Assembly: GCF_011397635.1 (NCBI RefSeq)
Contig: NC_064771.1
Coordinates: forward strand, 15,129,379-15,193,378
Direction: 5' to 3'
DNA length: 64,000 nt
DNA from: Epinephelus fuscoguttatus
Lineage: Eukaryota; Chordata; Actinopteri; Perciformes; Serranidae
Below are positions 39,851 through 52,279 of the stretch, piece by piece; the first letter of the stretch is position 1, and every line of letters begins with the position of its first letter. Below the pieces are notes generated by a model, which searched no databases, was not told the DNA's origin, and was given only the letters and a program-made list of their open reading frames with translations. Made by a program: the position numbers and the translations under genes.

Positions 39851-40962
39851 AGGTGACCGGTGGGCGATGGGTTAAGGGTGTAGGGAGACGGAGGGAGAAT
39901 CGGCAAATTACACAGGCAGACAGGGATGGGAAACCACGTTAAAGATATAGAAGGTGCATGGAAGAAGGGATGAGAGGGGAAGGGAGTGACTGAGGAAGAG
40001 AATGGGGAATTCAAAATGACCGTTCTGAGTTAACAGCCTCCAGCCTTTTTCTACCCTATTAAGTTCTATTCTGCCATTACTTGGGACTGCGGGGGGCTGC
40101 CTCGTACCCCACAGTGCCCCTCTGCTCCTACAGACGCCCCCTCCCTGCACACACACATCCACAAATACACACTTGCTTCCACACTCTTCCTCAGTTTCCT
40201 CCTCTAGTCATCCTTTTACCCCCTTTTTTTCCACTTTCAGTCCCTCTCCCCCTCCTCACTCTCTCGTTTTCACTTCAATTCCAGAGGTTGTGAACTGAAT
40301 GAAAGAGAGATCACCTGGATCAATGTTTGAGTCCACCGCTTGTCCTTGTTGTTGCTGTTGCAAAAAGCACGCCAAAACAAGCTGTAAGGTTTTTTTTTCT
40401 TTGTTCACTTTTCTTCCTCTCTTCCCTGACACATTATGAACCTGTTTCAGTTAAAATCTACTTGTATCAGGACCTGAGACATGGCAACCTGTTACCCAGT
40501 TACACACGACTATGTGAGGGCCGAGTTAGGCTAGAAAGGAACAGGTTTGTTTGGCAACCATGTTGGAAATCAAAGGGAAAAGGAAAAGAAAGGGAGAAAA
40601 GCCACATTTTGTAGCATGTTCTGAGTACTTTAGGCTGCTTTGTCATATTTGAGGTGTAAATGTACCTGCATTAGGGTACAAAAGAGTGAAAAGATTAAAA
40701 GAAAAGTTGTTTGCATATAAACTCAAATCCAACTGAGAACAACTGAAGAACGGCTTTTACTTGTTTACCCAGAAGCCGTCGCATGTTTTTCCATAAGAAT
40801 ACATTACGTTTGTAAGAAAAATAATAGAAAAGACATGTAGTTTCTTTTCTTGCAGTCATGTTTTGTTTTTTTTGACATGCACAGTGCCGGACCTAGCACG
40901 CTGCGTGCCCTAGGCAAGCTACAGCTGACACACACCCCCCAACTGAAAAAAGGTTTTATTAG

Positions 40963-41347
40963 GCTGTTCTCATGCACTTGTTTGTATGCTTTCCTACAAA
41001 AAGTAATGCACAAAAATTTGTTCGCATCCCACGAAATGATGACCCAGTAGGAAGGCTGTGATCATGTGACGAATGCAATGATGGGAGTAAAGAAGGAAGT
41101 GGTCCCCAGGCAGACTGGGGTGGTGGATGGGTCACAAAACACAGGACTTTCCCCCACGACTTTCCCCCTAGGAGACCGGTGTTAAGAACCGTGTAAACTT
41201 TGAAAGAACTTTGAGTCAGTTTAAATTACACTCTAATCATGTTTCTTTTCCTAAACCTAACCACAGTAACTTTTAACTTTATGTTAAGGACATAACATTA
41301 TTCATGGGGCGCTAATTTGTTGCACAAACATTGCATGAGGAAACGTA
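40963..41347 (+). repeat. DNA-transposon-like element (uninterrupted relative of 34267-35040)
   Basis: GGCTGTTCTCATGCACTTG opens the copy. GAGTAAAGAAGGAAGTGG, GGGTGGTGGATGGGTCA, ACAGGACTTTCCCC, CATGTTTCTTTTCCTAAACC and TTATGTTAAGGACATAAC follow. The right end GCATGAGGAAAC is an imperfect inverse of the left. Its short size supports the reading that the 34-kb copy is interrupted. Confidence 0.65.
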
Positions 41348-41349
41348 GA

Positions 41350-43030
41350 TGCAATATGCGCACGTTTCTTTCTTTTGTTTAATCCTCTGTCATTTTTTTG
41401 TTCCACTCCATCATACCCGTCAATGCTTTACTGATGTCATTCTGATTGTGGGTGATGATCACACACATTAAGGTGAACTGCGCTGCCAGGAATATATGCA
41501 GTACCCTACTACAGACCAATCATTAGCATCAGATTCTTGCATCATTTTCTCTAGTATGGGTGGCATCATGGACGGCTGCCTGTGTCGCCTATAGGAAGAT
41601 CTGCCACTGAACATGCATTTGGGTGAGAACAAGTAAAAATAAGTCTGAGGATGCAGCCAGCTACTAAAGCCTCATCGACTAAGTGTGATTGTTATGAAAA
41701 ATGTGAAGAAGTGAAAAATGGAGGACATCTTTTAATGCAAATGAGCCAAACACACACCTTCCAACCTGTGTCCAACATGAATGATGGAAAAAGATGTTCG
41801 TATCAACTTTTTCTTACCACCTCTTCCTCTTCTCCTCATCAACACACTTCCATTTTGTTGTTCCTCCTTGTCTTTGTCCTACGTCTCTTCTCCTTATACA
41901 CTGGAGAACAAGAGAAAAGAGAAACTTGACCCAAACACAGCAGTTTGCCTCAAAGTCATGAAAAGCAACAACAGATGCCTGCAGAACAAACCAGGAGGTT
42001 AAATGTGTTAAACGTTAAGTGCACTTTTGTAGATTGTGCCATTTGATAAATATTTCTACCTTCAATCTAGACTCAAGTAAACGTTGCTATTGTATTAAGA
42101 GCTGCAGTAAAAAAAACAAACAGACGTTTTAATTGCTGTTACCTACTTCTTAAGGCAAAGAAAATTGCATCCTCACACACCTTGACCTGACATGCTCACA
42201 GCTGTAATTCCCAAAGCCACCACTGAGAGGCGGTGTCAGCCTTCTCCTTCGGTTCCTTTATGAGGACCTTGCCTATATATTTTTTGGAGGTTAAAAAAAG
42301 AGAGAGAAGATTGATGATTGGTTTGTCAGTGTTGGTGCCTGTGTGACTGCATAGCGTAGGAGGGAATGACTTTAGTGCTATTTAAAATGGCTGCTTTTAA
42401 TGTCTCCGGCTTTTGGGGGGGGGGGGGGACTTTGCAGAAACTGAAAGGCGTCAACAACACGTGCAGCGTTATCAACTGTAAAACATCAGTGCAATTAAAA
42501 CAAGAGAGGAGGAGGGGGAGCGTTTCCCCCCCTCCCATGTTTCAATCATTTCCAGTCACTGTACCTGAGTCTGTTTCTCTGCCATGTAAAGCAGGCTGTA
42601 CACGGCATAACAGGAGCAGGTTTGACCCACAATTTTAGAGCCTGGATGTGTGAATGTGGGTTATACCTCACTGCTAAGCATGCATTTCTCATGTGCTTTT
42701 AATCCCATTGGTTTTCTTGCATGCTGATTTGATTATGATCAGGGCAACGCGCACGCTTGAAAAGGCTGCAGCACTGCTCTGGTCGCCCCATGTGCTCCAC
42801 TATAGTTCAGTATATTACCCTCGCTTTTCTTTAAATGTGTCTGAAACGAGGCTTTGAAACAGTCCGGATTAACTGATGTATCGCGTTTCTAAAAACAAAC
42901 CGCCTCTGAATCATTCATTAATTCACATTTGGCTATTACAGTGCGGGTTCGTGTTTTATGGGCAGAGCAGCTCCTTCCTGTGTGGTAGGAAAGAGTTAAT
43001 AACAACGGGCTAAACGTGATGAGTGAGGGG
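41350..43030. other. Non-coding stretch
   Basis: No exon recognised. A G14 run occupies 42415-42428. CpG density rises towards 42700, leading into the promoter-like block. Confidence 0.5.
42415..42428 (+). repeat. G14 homopolymer
   Basis: Fourteen consecutive guanines. Confidence 0.97.
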
Positions 43031-43520
43031 ACTCTGTGAAAAGCAGCGGGCCAATCCGCGTCAAGATTAACACCTTGCGCGGCCGTGATTGGCTCAAAGC
43101 CTGGTCGTTGTTGTTTGGGGCTCAAAACCCACGTGGGGGCACGAACCCTCATTTGCGCTGTCATTGGCTGAGACCCCACACTCAAGACCCGCCCACAGAG
43201 GGGCTCACTGCGTTATTGGCCCAGCTTCCGCCTTTGACTCCTCCCCCTCCCTCACCGACTCCCCTCCGCCCCCCCCCCCCCCGCCTTGTTTTTCCGTCCG
43301 AGAGGAAAGGAAATATCCCTCTCGCGAGCTCCATGGGCTCGCGCGGGCAGCCGCGCCGCCGCCGCCGCCGCAGTCGTTTCACATCTATCAGGAGGCGCGC
43401 GAACTCACATCTGACATTTCGCACCGATCCTCTTACCGGCCCGAAAATACGAAAAAACACGATTACCAGATATGATATTTAACTCAGCGTCAGCGCGCGA
43501 GGAGTTTCCCGTCCTGTCGT
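43030..43520 (+). promoter_or_regulatory. CpG island with several CCAAT boxes; promoter of an unidentified gene
   Basis: CpG-dense sequence (GCGCGGCCGTGATTGG, CTCGCGAGCTCC, GGGCTCGCGCGGGCAGCC, a (GCC)n run at 43350-43372) contrasts sharply with its AT-rich surroundings. Four ATTGG-type reversed CCAAT boxes (near 43088, 43164, 43215 and, as CCAAT, 43051) lie upstream of the densest part, which also has CTCGCGAG, a known promoter palindrome. Direction is probably rightward. I cannot tie it to coding exons in the window, so it may drive a gene with distant coding exons or a non-coding RNA. ORFs across it in two frames are by-products of GC content. Confidence 0.65.
43269..43282 (+). repeat. C14 homopolymer in the CpG island
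   Basis: Fourteen consecutive cytosines; G-rich on the minus strand, with C-runs close by. Confidence 0.95.
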
Positions 43521-43606
43521 TTTATCGCCGGTTTCACCGAGACGTCTCTCTGTTTCTTCATTTTCTCTTCATAAAGCAGCCAGCAGCTTCGCTCTGCCGC
43601 TATACC

Positions 43607-43608
<2 letters not shown>

Positions 43609-43652
<44 letters not shown>
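43609..43652. repeat. (CA)n microsatellite
   Basis: Perfect CA run of about 44 bases just downstream of the CpG island. Confidence 0.97.
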
Positions 43653-43656
<4 letters not shown>

Positions 43657-43786
43657 TTGTCCATGTTCATATGTGCAGTTTTGCAGTGACAGGACCATTA
43701 ACCTTTAATGAATTAATTATATTACTAAAGATTAACAGGCAAGGGAGCTTAATCAAATTTGGTGGGTGAGAGTATAGCCTCTGGCC

Positions 43787-43802
43787 TCTATCTATCTATC
43801 TA

Positions 43803-43854
<52 letters not shown>
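43787..43854. repeat. (TATC)n tetranucleotide microsatellite
   Basis: About 68 bases of CTAT/TATC repeat with one short interruption. Confidence 0.97.
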
Positions 43855-43855
43855 C

Positions 43856-46080
43856 CAACAGTTAGGCTGTATCAGTCTGCACCACTAGAATGTATGGATA
43901 TCCTATTAAATGACTTATTAATTTGTTACTGCAAAACACTAAATGTACAGTTGCAGTTTAGATAAAGTGCTTCATTTAAGCCTCTGATGCTTTTTGTGGA
44001 CAGTATTCTATAAGACTGAGATGAAACACTGAACAACATATTCTCATCTCAACTTGTCAAATATTGCCGCTTTGTTAGTGGACTTTCATGTGTAATTGTG
44101 ACATGCTAGATACCCTCCTGAGTCTGTTATTGACGTTCCGGGACAGCGTGTCAATTTACGCTTTACATGCAGTGTGTCTTTTCAAAATACACTTCTGTTT
44201 TCCCAGGAAATGTATAGTTTCTGCTCCTTAGATGCATATGCAGTCTTTTTAAGAATTAATGTGCAACGTCAGTAAAACACCTCGTATTTATGTTTACTTT
44301 CTTGTGCAACAAAAGCACGAGTTTCCAGCTCCTTATGTTATGCGGACATCCATTGACATAGCACCGGTATTTGACGACTTTGGTTGGTGGCTGCTGTGTC
44401 AATAATTGCTGCTGCCCAGTGTTATACCACTGCGAAAGGTACCTTTGTGCTTTGGTATCCAACACCCAGATCACTGACAAAGTGGCAGCATATGACAAGT
44501 TTTTTTTTTTTTGTTTTTTTTTGTTTACATGTAAATTGATTTCTGAGAAACACTAAATATGCCGTTATGGTTTAGATAAAGTGTTTAATTTAACCCTCTA
44601 ACCTCATTTTTTAGTTAGACAGTGTTCTATATGGGACTGATATAACCCGTTGTAACAATATTGTATCGTGGTCAAAGCTAATCTAAACTCATCTCAATCA
44701 TTAAACTTGAAGAAATGCAGCCACATGGGCTGTAAAAACAAGCTGCATGTACAGTAAGTGGTAAGAAAACTATATTTTCAGTTGCAACACTCCTTGCTTG
44801 ATTCTGTTCATATTTTATCATGATTTTATCCATTAGACCAACTTGATGTTGCTGAACAAACTTACATTTCTAGTAAATTGTTTACCTTCTTCCCTCCACA
44901 GATGAGAGGCTGTCTGGGAGCTGAACATGTTCAGATAAGTACAATGAGGGCATGTTTTTTGTGTGTAAAAAGTAAGGCACCCAGGCTGTGTAAAAGGCTC
45001 AGGAACAACTAAACTTGTTGAATTAGGAGACAGTGATTCTCAGTGCCAGAAACACACAGTGGGTTCCCTCCTCAGAAGCTTAGACTGGAGCTGTGCTGAG
45101 AGTTGTTGAATGCCCACAAAATAATTGTCCTTATAGCTGAGTTCAAATGATAAGTTGTTCAGTACAGTCAGCTTCAAAAATGGACAAGATTCTCTCCAAT
45201 ATTTTATGTTTCAGACAAATTGAGGAAAATTTGCGTGGACTTGTGGAAGTGAAGCCTGTTGGCAGCAAGGCGGGACTTCTTAATCAACTTCCATTCTCTT
45301 TGTCTTTGCCATGGTCTGCATCAAGTCCTGAGAAAAATATTCCACTCTTTAGCTTGCCAAATTATTATTTAAAAATCTTTTTACAGTTTCTTGCTAACTT
45401 TATCTGCTGTTTGGTGCTGGGCAGGGAGGGTAGAGATTTATCTGAGCTTTACTGCTTCACTGCAGCAGACGGTGAAGATGTGGTTGGCAAAACCAAAACA
45501 CAAATGATCTATGAGTGGTTGAAAAACTCTGTAACAGCTGCAGAATTGGGAATCCATCTTTGCAATTTTAGTATTATGAGTGACCCCTTTCACAGTACAT
45601 AGAATCAGTGGTGTACTGGTGTAGCACTACTGGGTAGATGGGAAGGTTACAAAGGAGGTAGTGGGTATACTCCTCTATATATTGCAATGGCTTTTAGGCT
45701 GGTAGGTGGGTATACTGTAGACAACCAGAAGTGGATGCTCCTTATACTTGTGTATACCCTTCACTACAAGGTATCAAGTCATCTCATGCAGTGTTAATGT
45801 ACCACCAAGCTTATTTAAATCATGGTAAACTTACTGCATCCTTACGCATGCTTCCTTTTTATTTAAAATGAAGGGCAACTATTCTCTTGATATTGTGTCT
45901 TCCATATACCTTATTCGTGAGCCTCACAGACCAGCCACAGTGACTCTTTGGGGGATTTCTGCCTCCAGAACATCCCTCACCCTTCCTCCTCCTCTTGAAT
46001 TGTTAAATAATTCTGCTAAACTCGGCTCAGATTGAATCTCCTGTCCATTCAGTTCACCTCAGAATCGAGATCAGTCAGCT
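43856..46080. other. Non-coding stretch
   Basis: Nothing recognised with confidence. Two similar segments (43925-44040 and 44545-44650) share AACACTAAAT, TTTAGATAAAGTG, TTAA.CCTCT and GACAGT.TTCTAT, so this is a diverged duplication about 0.6 kb apart. The 151-codon ORF at 45147-45602 has no recognisable domain. Confidence 0.45.
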
Positions 46081-46400
46081 TTTTCTCGCCTCATCCTATG
46101 CCGGAGCCGTGCTGCGGATTTAGCTTGCCTCTGATCCAGCAGCAGCAGGCACGGCGGCCCTCGCTGTGTGACGGCTGCAGGAGGGGAGCTGGGCCAGCGG
46201 GGAAGGGGGATACCCCCCGTGTGCGCTCGGCAATTGTTGTCGTGGCGATGGTGGCCGTAGTGGTGGTTGCCAGGGAGATGGCGGTTGCTTGTCTGACCCG
46301 TCCCCCTCGTGCTGTCACCGGCATTATTGATGCACGCCGCTGCTTGGCATTGTGGGAGTGCGGGAGGGAGGGCGAAGAGGACAACGGTTAATGAGTTCAG
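46080..46400 (+). promoter_or_regulatory. Second CpG-rich block, possible promoter or 5' exon
   Basis: GC-rich sequence (GCCGGAGCCGTGCTGCGG, CAGGCACGGCGGCCCTCGC, CCCCCCGTGTGCGCTCGG) with CpGs, standing out from neighbouring DNA 2.6 kb downstream of the main CpG island. It could be an alternative promoter or untranslated exon of the same unknown gene. An ORF crosses it (46032-46391), but its product is low-complexity and matches no family I know. Confidence 0.35.
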
Positions 46401-46597
46401 GAGGAACAGGGACTCTCCTGCTCCCTCTTTCCTTTCTCTGTTTCCTCATCACCTCACTCCCTCTCTCCAGCTCCCTCCCCCTCTCTGCTCCCTCTCTCAC
46501 CCCTTCATTTCTCATGGGTGTCTGTCTTGTGCGAGTGTGCATTAAGAATGTGGGTCTCTCATGATCCATCATGGCAAAATGCACTTTCCCTCTCCTT

Positions 46598-46629
<32 letters not shown>

Positions 46630-48370
46630 CACACGTACACACAAATGCTCACACACCTAAACGGCATACAGACGGTGCACTCACAAAAACATGTTCTCCC
46701 ACACCTTTGCTCGAACAGCGTAACTGACTCATTCGCAACCACTCCTTTCCCCCTCACTTATACACACACACAGACACATGCACACACACAGATGCTGCCC
46801 TGCTGTTATGCCTGAAGGTAGGAGAGCTTGCAAGATTAATAATGACCCCTGACTCCCCACAGACAGACCCAAATATACACAGTTTGGAGAGAGAGGGAAA
46901 AAGAGCCAAGGCAAAGAGAATGAGGGGAAGAACAAGGTGAAGCCAAATGGTGACTAAAAATACACACTTTAGACACAAAGACGGAGAGAAAATGTATACA
47001 GTTTAGAAAGTGATAGAAAGAAAGAGTGGATGAAGAGGTGGGAAGCCAAACATGCAAAATTGGGCGAGAGGAGTTGTGGATATACGAGACCAGACGATAT
47101 GTCAACACTAATTGGGCTATATTTAATGTTTTTGTATGTGGACACCTGAAAACCAGGGCCATTTTCAAAGATGGTCTCCAGGGTAGATAAATACAAAATT
47201 ACCTGCCATGAATTTTTAGTGTGGGTAAGGAAAACCGAGCTTTTGGAAAGTAGTGATGTAAGCCTGGTTAGGGAGTGTGTGTCAAGGTCTCACTTCCTTA
47301 AAGTTAGGGGACATGCAAGAGACAGATTGAAGAAAGAATGGTCAAAATGGAAGCAGCAGAGGCCGCAATAGCTGGACTTTTATTGACTGGTAGTTGCCAA
47401 AAATGTTGGATCCTAAAATCCCCATAATGCAACTCAATAGTGTTTTTCAATAGACGTAAATATTTGTAGTCCCCAAGCCAAGATCAGTCATCGGGGCTGT
47501 AGTGGTTCATGTTTTCATAGCCGCCACACAATACACAGGATGTTGACTGATGCAAATTATGTGGAACCAAAGTTCACAAGCACAAGTTCTGCCCAGAAAC
47601 TTTTAGCTGGACGCCATTAGCAACATAATGTTGAGGTTAGATTGACAAGCAGATTGGCATGCAAGTCAGTTACACCAAGGCGAGTGCAAGGCAAGAGCTG
47701 GAAGACCCGCCTGCGGGTTCCTGTTATGCTACAGTGACAACAGAGAAAGAGTTTGTGTATAAAACAAGGACAATATGCCAGTGTTGCTTCACCAGTGTAG
47801 GGGATGCCAATGGAAACACGCCCAACACACAGATGCAGGCATTCAGTGGCATCACCCAGATGTGCCACTCACCAGCATGATACATGTTTGAGCGCTCTGA
47901 AAGTTAAAATACAGTCCTAGTGGAACTATTTAAGATACTTTCATAATGCACAAGTTTTCTTTAATTAATCTGTGGGGTTTTTTTTTTTGTATTTTCAGTT
48001 TCATAGTATAAGAGATGTAGGTTATAAGAGTCTGTTGTGACCTTTTGCCTTTTGGGAAAGTGTTCAGTGTTTGTACAGTGTAATACAGTGTTTGAAATGC
48101 TCCTTATTTGTATAATCAAAAAATCAAAGTTGCCAGTGGGTAAAATGTTACCTGCAAGAGGATTTCATCTGTCTATGACACTTGCACAAAAATGAACAAA
48201 AAAAGGAAGAGTTTCCTTACGCGTATGCTTTTTTTCTAGCTACACAGACCTCTTACTGGACTGTGACTCTTACACTAAGGTATGAACTAAACTACGACTT
48301 TTATGTACTGTTATACCCCTAATACCCATAATATACAATACTATACTTGGAGGTTGAGTAGTACTACCAA
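46400..48370. other. Non-coding stretch
   Basis: A (CA)n microsatellite lies at 46598-46625, with more CA-rich sequence at 46760-46790. No exon recognised. Confidence 0.5.
46598..46625. repeat. (CA)n microsatellite
   Basis: CA run of about 28 bases. Confidence 0.95.
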
Positions 48371-48373
48371 TAG

Positions 48374-49193
48374 GCCCGTTTCCACCGCAGGAACTTCGGG
48401 GTAATTTTACAGGGCCGGGGCCGTTGGTACGTGTCTCCACCGCAGGAACCACCCCCGAAGGACAGAGTTCCGGAACTTTTACAGGGGCTAAACAAGTCCC
48501 TGCCTCGGGGTAGGTACTCAGAATGGCCCCGAAAGACTCCTGGCTGGGGCTTGGGGATTACTTGGTGCTGATTGGATATACTCAAGGAGGGATGTGACGA
48601 CAACAGAAAGCAACAAAATAGCCAGCATTTTTTAAACTCAGCAGATGAGGGTTAACTCGTTCATATAGCTTCCGCCGCCATCTAAAAAAAACCTCACTAT
48701 ATGACCCGTGAAAAAAATATTTTTTCCAGCGGATATCTTAGTTACAACATGATTGAGCTAGCAAAGCAGTTTTGTGTTGATATGTGTGGTATTTATTAGT
48801 TACGGGAAGTCACGATGTCTAGAAAGCATCAGCTACATCAGGACGTCATCTGTTAAAAGCCTCCCGTTGTCGGATATGACATGAAACTACTCCAGTTAGC
48901 TCAATCATGTTGTAACTAAGACATCCGCGGAAAAAAATATTTTCTTCACAGGTCATTTAGTGAGTTATTACAGACACCGCTATTGGCTAACGGCGTCCCT
49001 ACGTCACCCCAGCCAAAATGGTTGCGCAACGATTACGTCACATCCAGAGGCAGCCCGTAACTTTACAGGAACCTTCCTTGTACTCCGCTCTCAGTGCAGA
49101 CACAGCGGTTGAGAGGGCCTAGCGAGAGGACGTTCCTGTAGTAGTTCCTGCCCCCCAAATAGTACCAGGAACTTCTTCAGTGGAAACGGGCCT
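48374..49193. mobile_element. Harbinger-like non-autonomous element with GGCCCGTTTCCAC inverted ends
   Basis: The left end GGCCCGTTTCCACCGCAGGA is inverse to the right end CTTCAGTGGAAACGGGCC, and GGAACTTC follows or precedes at each side. The flanking triplets are ATA and TTA, consistent with a decayed 3-bp duplication of the PIF/Harbinger type. The interior carries a second foldback (48688-48968). No transposase ORF. Confidence 0.65.
48688..48968. mobile_element. Nested foldback element inside 48374-49193
   Basis: The arm at 48693-48762 (CTCACTATATGACC, GTGAAAAAAATATTTTTTCC, GTTACAACATGATTGAGCTA) is the inverse of the arm at 48896-48966 (TAGCTCAATCATGTTGTAAC, GGAAAAAAATATTTTCTTCA, GGTCATTTAGTGAG). 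Arms are about 70 bases and the loop about 130. Confidence 0.75.
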
Positions 49194-49261
49194 TATGATG
49201 AGTAAACTGGAGTGTAAAATTGGTGAAGCAGCCACATGGATTTGTGACTTTCAACAGAGCC

Positions 49262-49360
49262 AGGTTAGCTGCTTCCCCCTGTCTCCTGTCTTTGTGCTAA
49301 GCTAAGCTAAGCTAAGCTAACTGCCCACGAGCTATAGCCTCATATTTGAATGGAGATATT
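49262..49360 (+). repeat. Fragment of a teleost TTAA-type repeat with a (TAAGC)n tract
   Basis: GTTAGCTGCTTCCCCCTGTC, TCCTGTCTTTGTGCTAAGC and five TAAGC units, then ACGAGCTATAGCCTCATATT. I recognise this as an end of a very common fish non-autonomous element. It shares the GCTAAGCTAAGC word with the inverted repeats of the 52-kb element. Confidence 0.55.
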
Positions 49361-49469
49361 GGTGCATTTCTGCAAACATGACACAAATAGAGTTACAGAA
49401 AGATTGTGATCATGGGTGTAAGAAACTGTTGACTGCTGGTAGGAACATAAGCCTTTTTTCTATCAAGCA

Positions 49470-49605
49470 GTCCAGTCCAGTTCAGTTCAGTTCGGCACAC
49501 ATTGGAATGGTTACTTTTGCGTTTCCATGGTAAAAAGTTGTAAATGGTACCAGTAGAAACGTTTCATAAGGTCCCTATTTTTCACTTTGTTGAGGTACCT
49601 AGCAC
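49470..49605. repeat. Repeat fragment with CAGTCCAGTTCAGTTCGGCA
   Basis: CCAGTTCAGTTCAGTTCGGC, CATTGGAATGGTTACTTTTG, TAAATGGTACCAGTAG and TGAGGTACCTAGCACACTGA resemble fish repeats with GGTACC motifs. Related GGTACTAAAGGTACT words occur at 50390-50425. Confidence 0.5.
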
Positions 49606-50474
49606 ACTGATGTGATACTAAAACTTGAAGCTAGAAGCACTGCAGTCTGTCGATTGGTCAATAGAGAATCAACACTCTTGCTAAGTGGTCAGTTGTGGCT
49701 GGTTTTGAAGCTTAAGTAATCACTGTTTATACATTAGTAAACAGTAACTATGCTTTGCTGCCATTTAATTCACTCTGTCAACTACTGGCAGCTGCCGGCA
49801 ACTTTTAAGGTGGAGTGTTTACTTGCATGTACTCAGTGCATGAGCTGACGACATGACACAATGAACACACATTTTAAGTTTTAATAAAACAACTCTGACC
49901 ATTCCATTTGTTTTTATTGTCTCTCTTGGATGACATACAGTAAACTTAAGTCATTGGATCTTCAAGTTTTAAAAAATGTGAATATAAATTTCGAGCAGAT
50001 TAGATGATCTGCAAATATTCTGTTTCCTCACTTTGAGAAAAAAACATGACGTAGTGTCGTTGCAGTGCACTTCAGTGTGTTCCTGAAGCACTACACCCCT
50101 GCTCTTGCTTTCCGAGAACTCAATGCACAAACCTGCTGTTTTTAAATATCCCATTGTGAGAGACTCTCACTCCAGCCTGTTCCTCTCTGTACTGAAAATG
50201 TGCAACTCTGTTCCGTGGACAATAAACGAGGTGCAGACGTTCCTCTGCATCACTGGTAGAGAGGAAATACAGCTAGAGCTGGACGGGGCGGTGAGTAACA
50301 ACAACCCCGCCTATATTTCAAAGAATTGTCTGCTGTAGAAACACTTAACTGATCTAGGATCTATATACATGTCCGTATGGTTACATATGGTACTAAAGGT
50401 ACTAAAGGTACTGGACCCAAAGTTTTTGGTGGCTCTAGGTACTTTTACGCATTCAAATGAGCAGCCCATGCCTT

Positions 50475-51990
50475 AGTCTTCCTTTGTTAGAACAGTCTCA
50501 GTACAGGTGTTGTAATTAATCTGTTTTTGTGTTGAGTTTTTTCCGACAAATAACGCCAAAGTTTAATTGAAGTCTCTGCAAGCTAAAACACTAGTTTAGA
50601 CACTCATTGTTTAACACCTAACCAGTGTTTTCCACACAAGCTTAGTGTGAGCGTAGCTTAAAGAGAGTGACGGCGAGAGTATTTGCTTTGACAGTGTGTT
50701 ACTACCTCTCACTTTCTTACGCTAAAGCGCTCTCCGAGTTTTTTCAGCTGTTCCTCTGTCTCTCTCGGTCACACACACACACAGAGAGAGGCTTGTGTGT
50801 GCATGTGTGTATAGACACAAAAAAACACTCACAGATACCAGCGGCAATATGCAGACAAATACAGGGATACACACACACATACACACATGCACAGAAGCAG
50901 CGGCGTGGATTAATGTGTTTGGCTCAACTATTTCATTTATTACTGTCGGAGGCCTTTTGTGATGAGGGCATTTTTCAGGTTGCTAACCATTATTCCCTCT
51001 AGGCCCCAGGCTCATCAAAGGACTGTGTGTGTGTGTGTGCATGTGTGTGTCAGTGTGAGATTTACTCAGCCTTATGGTTATGGTTATGGTCTAACCAAGT
51101 AGTCAGTTTTTTTCTTTTTTATTCTTCAGGGGATTCACGTTGCCATTTCTGACTGTACTTAACGCTCCCTCCCCATTTGTCAACACAAGCCTAAGCAGCT
51201 CGAAGGCCTGTTTGTTTTGCCATGAAAGGGTTTTTTTTTTTTTGCACCTCTATCATACCTTGAAATATTGCTGAGTGTGCTGTATCCATCAACATACCAA
51301 AAGTGTCTGAGAGAGGGAGGGAGAGACGTGGATAGAGAGAGACCACGTCACTCGTCTCTGTCCTGATGTTCTTTTCCCCCCAGTGTATTAAAATGTGTTT
51401 ACACAGTACTCGGATCAACTGCAGCACAAATTACATGCACATAGAGATATAAACTCAAACCAGATGGCATTGCTTCTGCTCTGAATAATAGTTGGTGTTT
51501 GGTTCTGTTTTCATGGGCTTGACTCTGCCATCGCCTCAAGAATAAATTAATTCATCGGTTTATTCTTGGTTTTCTTTGTTTGTCGAGGAACTGGCCAGTG
51601 GGCTCATGTGTGACAGTAATGCAATATTTAATTGGAATCATTATGTGGGTAGACCTTGTAAAAGACAGGAAGCCATCGCCATCAAGGGCCTGTCTTCCAC
51701 CTCATTGCACTATAACTAAAATATATGATTGGCTTAGAGGTACTAAAACACTTCACGTGTTGCACTGTACTGAATGTAACAGGTTGAACCAGCAACATAA
51801 TGAATTACAGCTTAACTGAGAACAACGTTATGAACTGTGATGTGTTCACTGACTGCTGTACATACTAAAATCCATTTGCTTACCATTGGAAAAATGTAAA
51901 CACACTAATACATTGATTTTGTTTTTTTAACTTTCCTCACCAACAGCAGGGTCAAAATCATAAATCAGGAGAGCTCCAGGACAAACTTGT
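50475..51990. other. Non-coding stretch
   Basis: Short CA/GT and T runs (50770-50784, 51026-51040, 51231-51244) and no recognisable exon or repeat family. Confidence 0.5.
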
Positions 51991-52279
51991 ACAGAAATTG
52001 TGCATTTCCACTGCATGGTACAGCTTCATTTGACTTGACTCGACCATAGGCTGTATAAAGTAATGGACGTAGCTACTGTGACGTCACCCATTGGTTTTAG
52101 ACTGCTGTTTGGAAGCCTTGAGTTTGGCATTTCACTCGTTGCGATTCTGATTTTTAGAGCCAAAACTGACCGTATTTGGTCGAGGAGGTGGAGCTGTAGA
52201 TAAGCAAGAGTTGGATCTGACTTGTAAACTGTAGCAAGGCCTCACTGACAATCTGTCATTTAAGTGGCCCCTCCCTTAA

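Larger units (their letters stand above)
37976..40957. other. Intergenic, no genes recognised
   Basis: Contains a (CA)n microsatellite (39178-39222) and a purine-rich tract (39660-39850). The plus-strand ORF 39021-39623 is partly translated microsatellite and lacks family similarity. Nothing else is recognisable. Confidence 0.5.

Noticed and set aside
43036-43482. Overlapping 148- and 128-codon ORFs in the CpG island
   Set aside because: Two frames are open at once because stop codons are rare in GC-rich DNA; the products are proline/arginine-rich without family similarity.
45147-45602. 151-codon plus-strand ORF
   Set aside because: No domain, signal peptide or splice context that I recognise. 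It lies in AT-rich non-coding DNA, and its length alone is possible by chance in 64 kb.
46032-46391. 119-codon ORF in the second GC-rich block
   Set aside because: Low-complexity product, open frames on both strands, no homology recognised.
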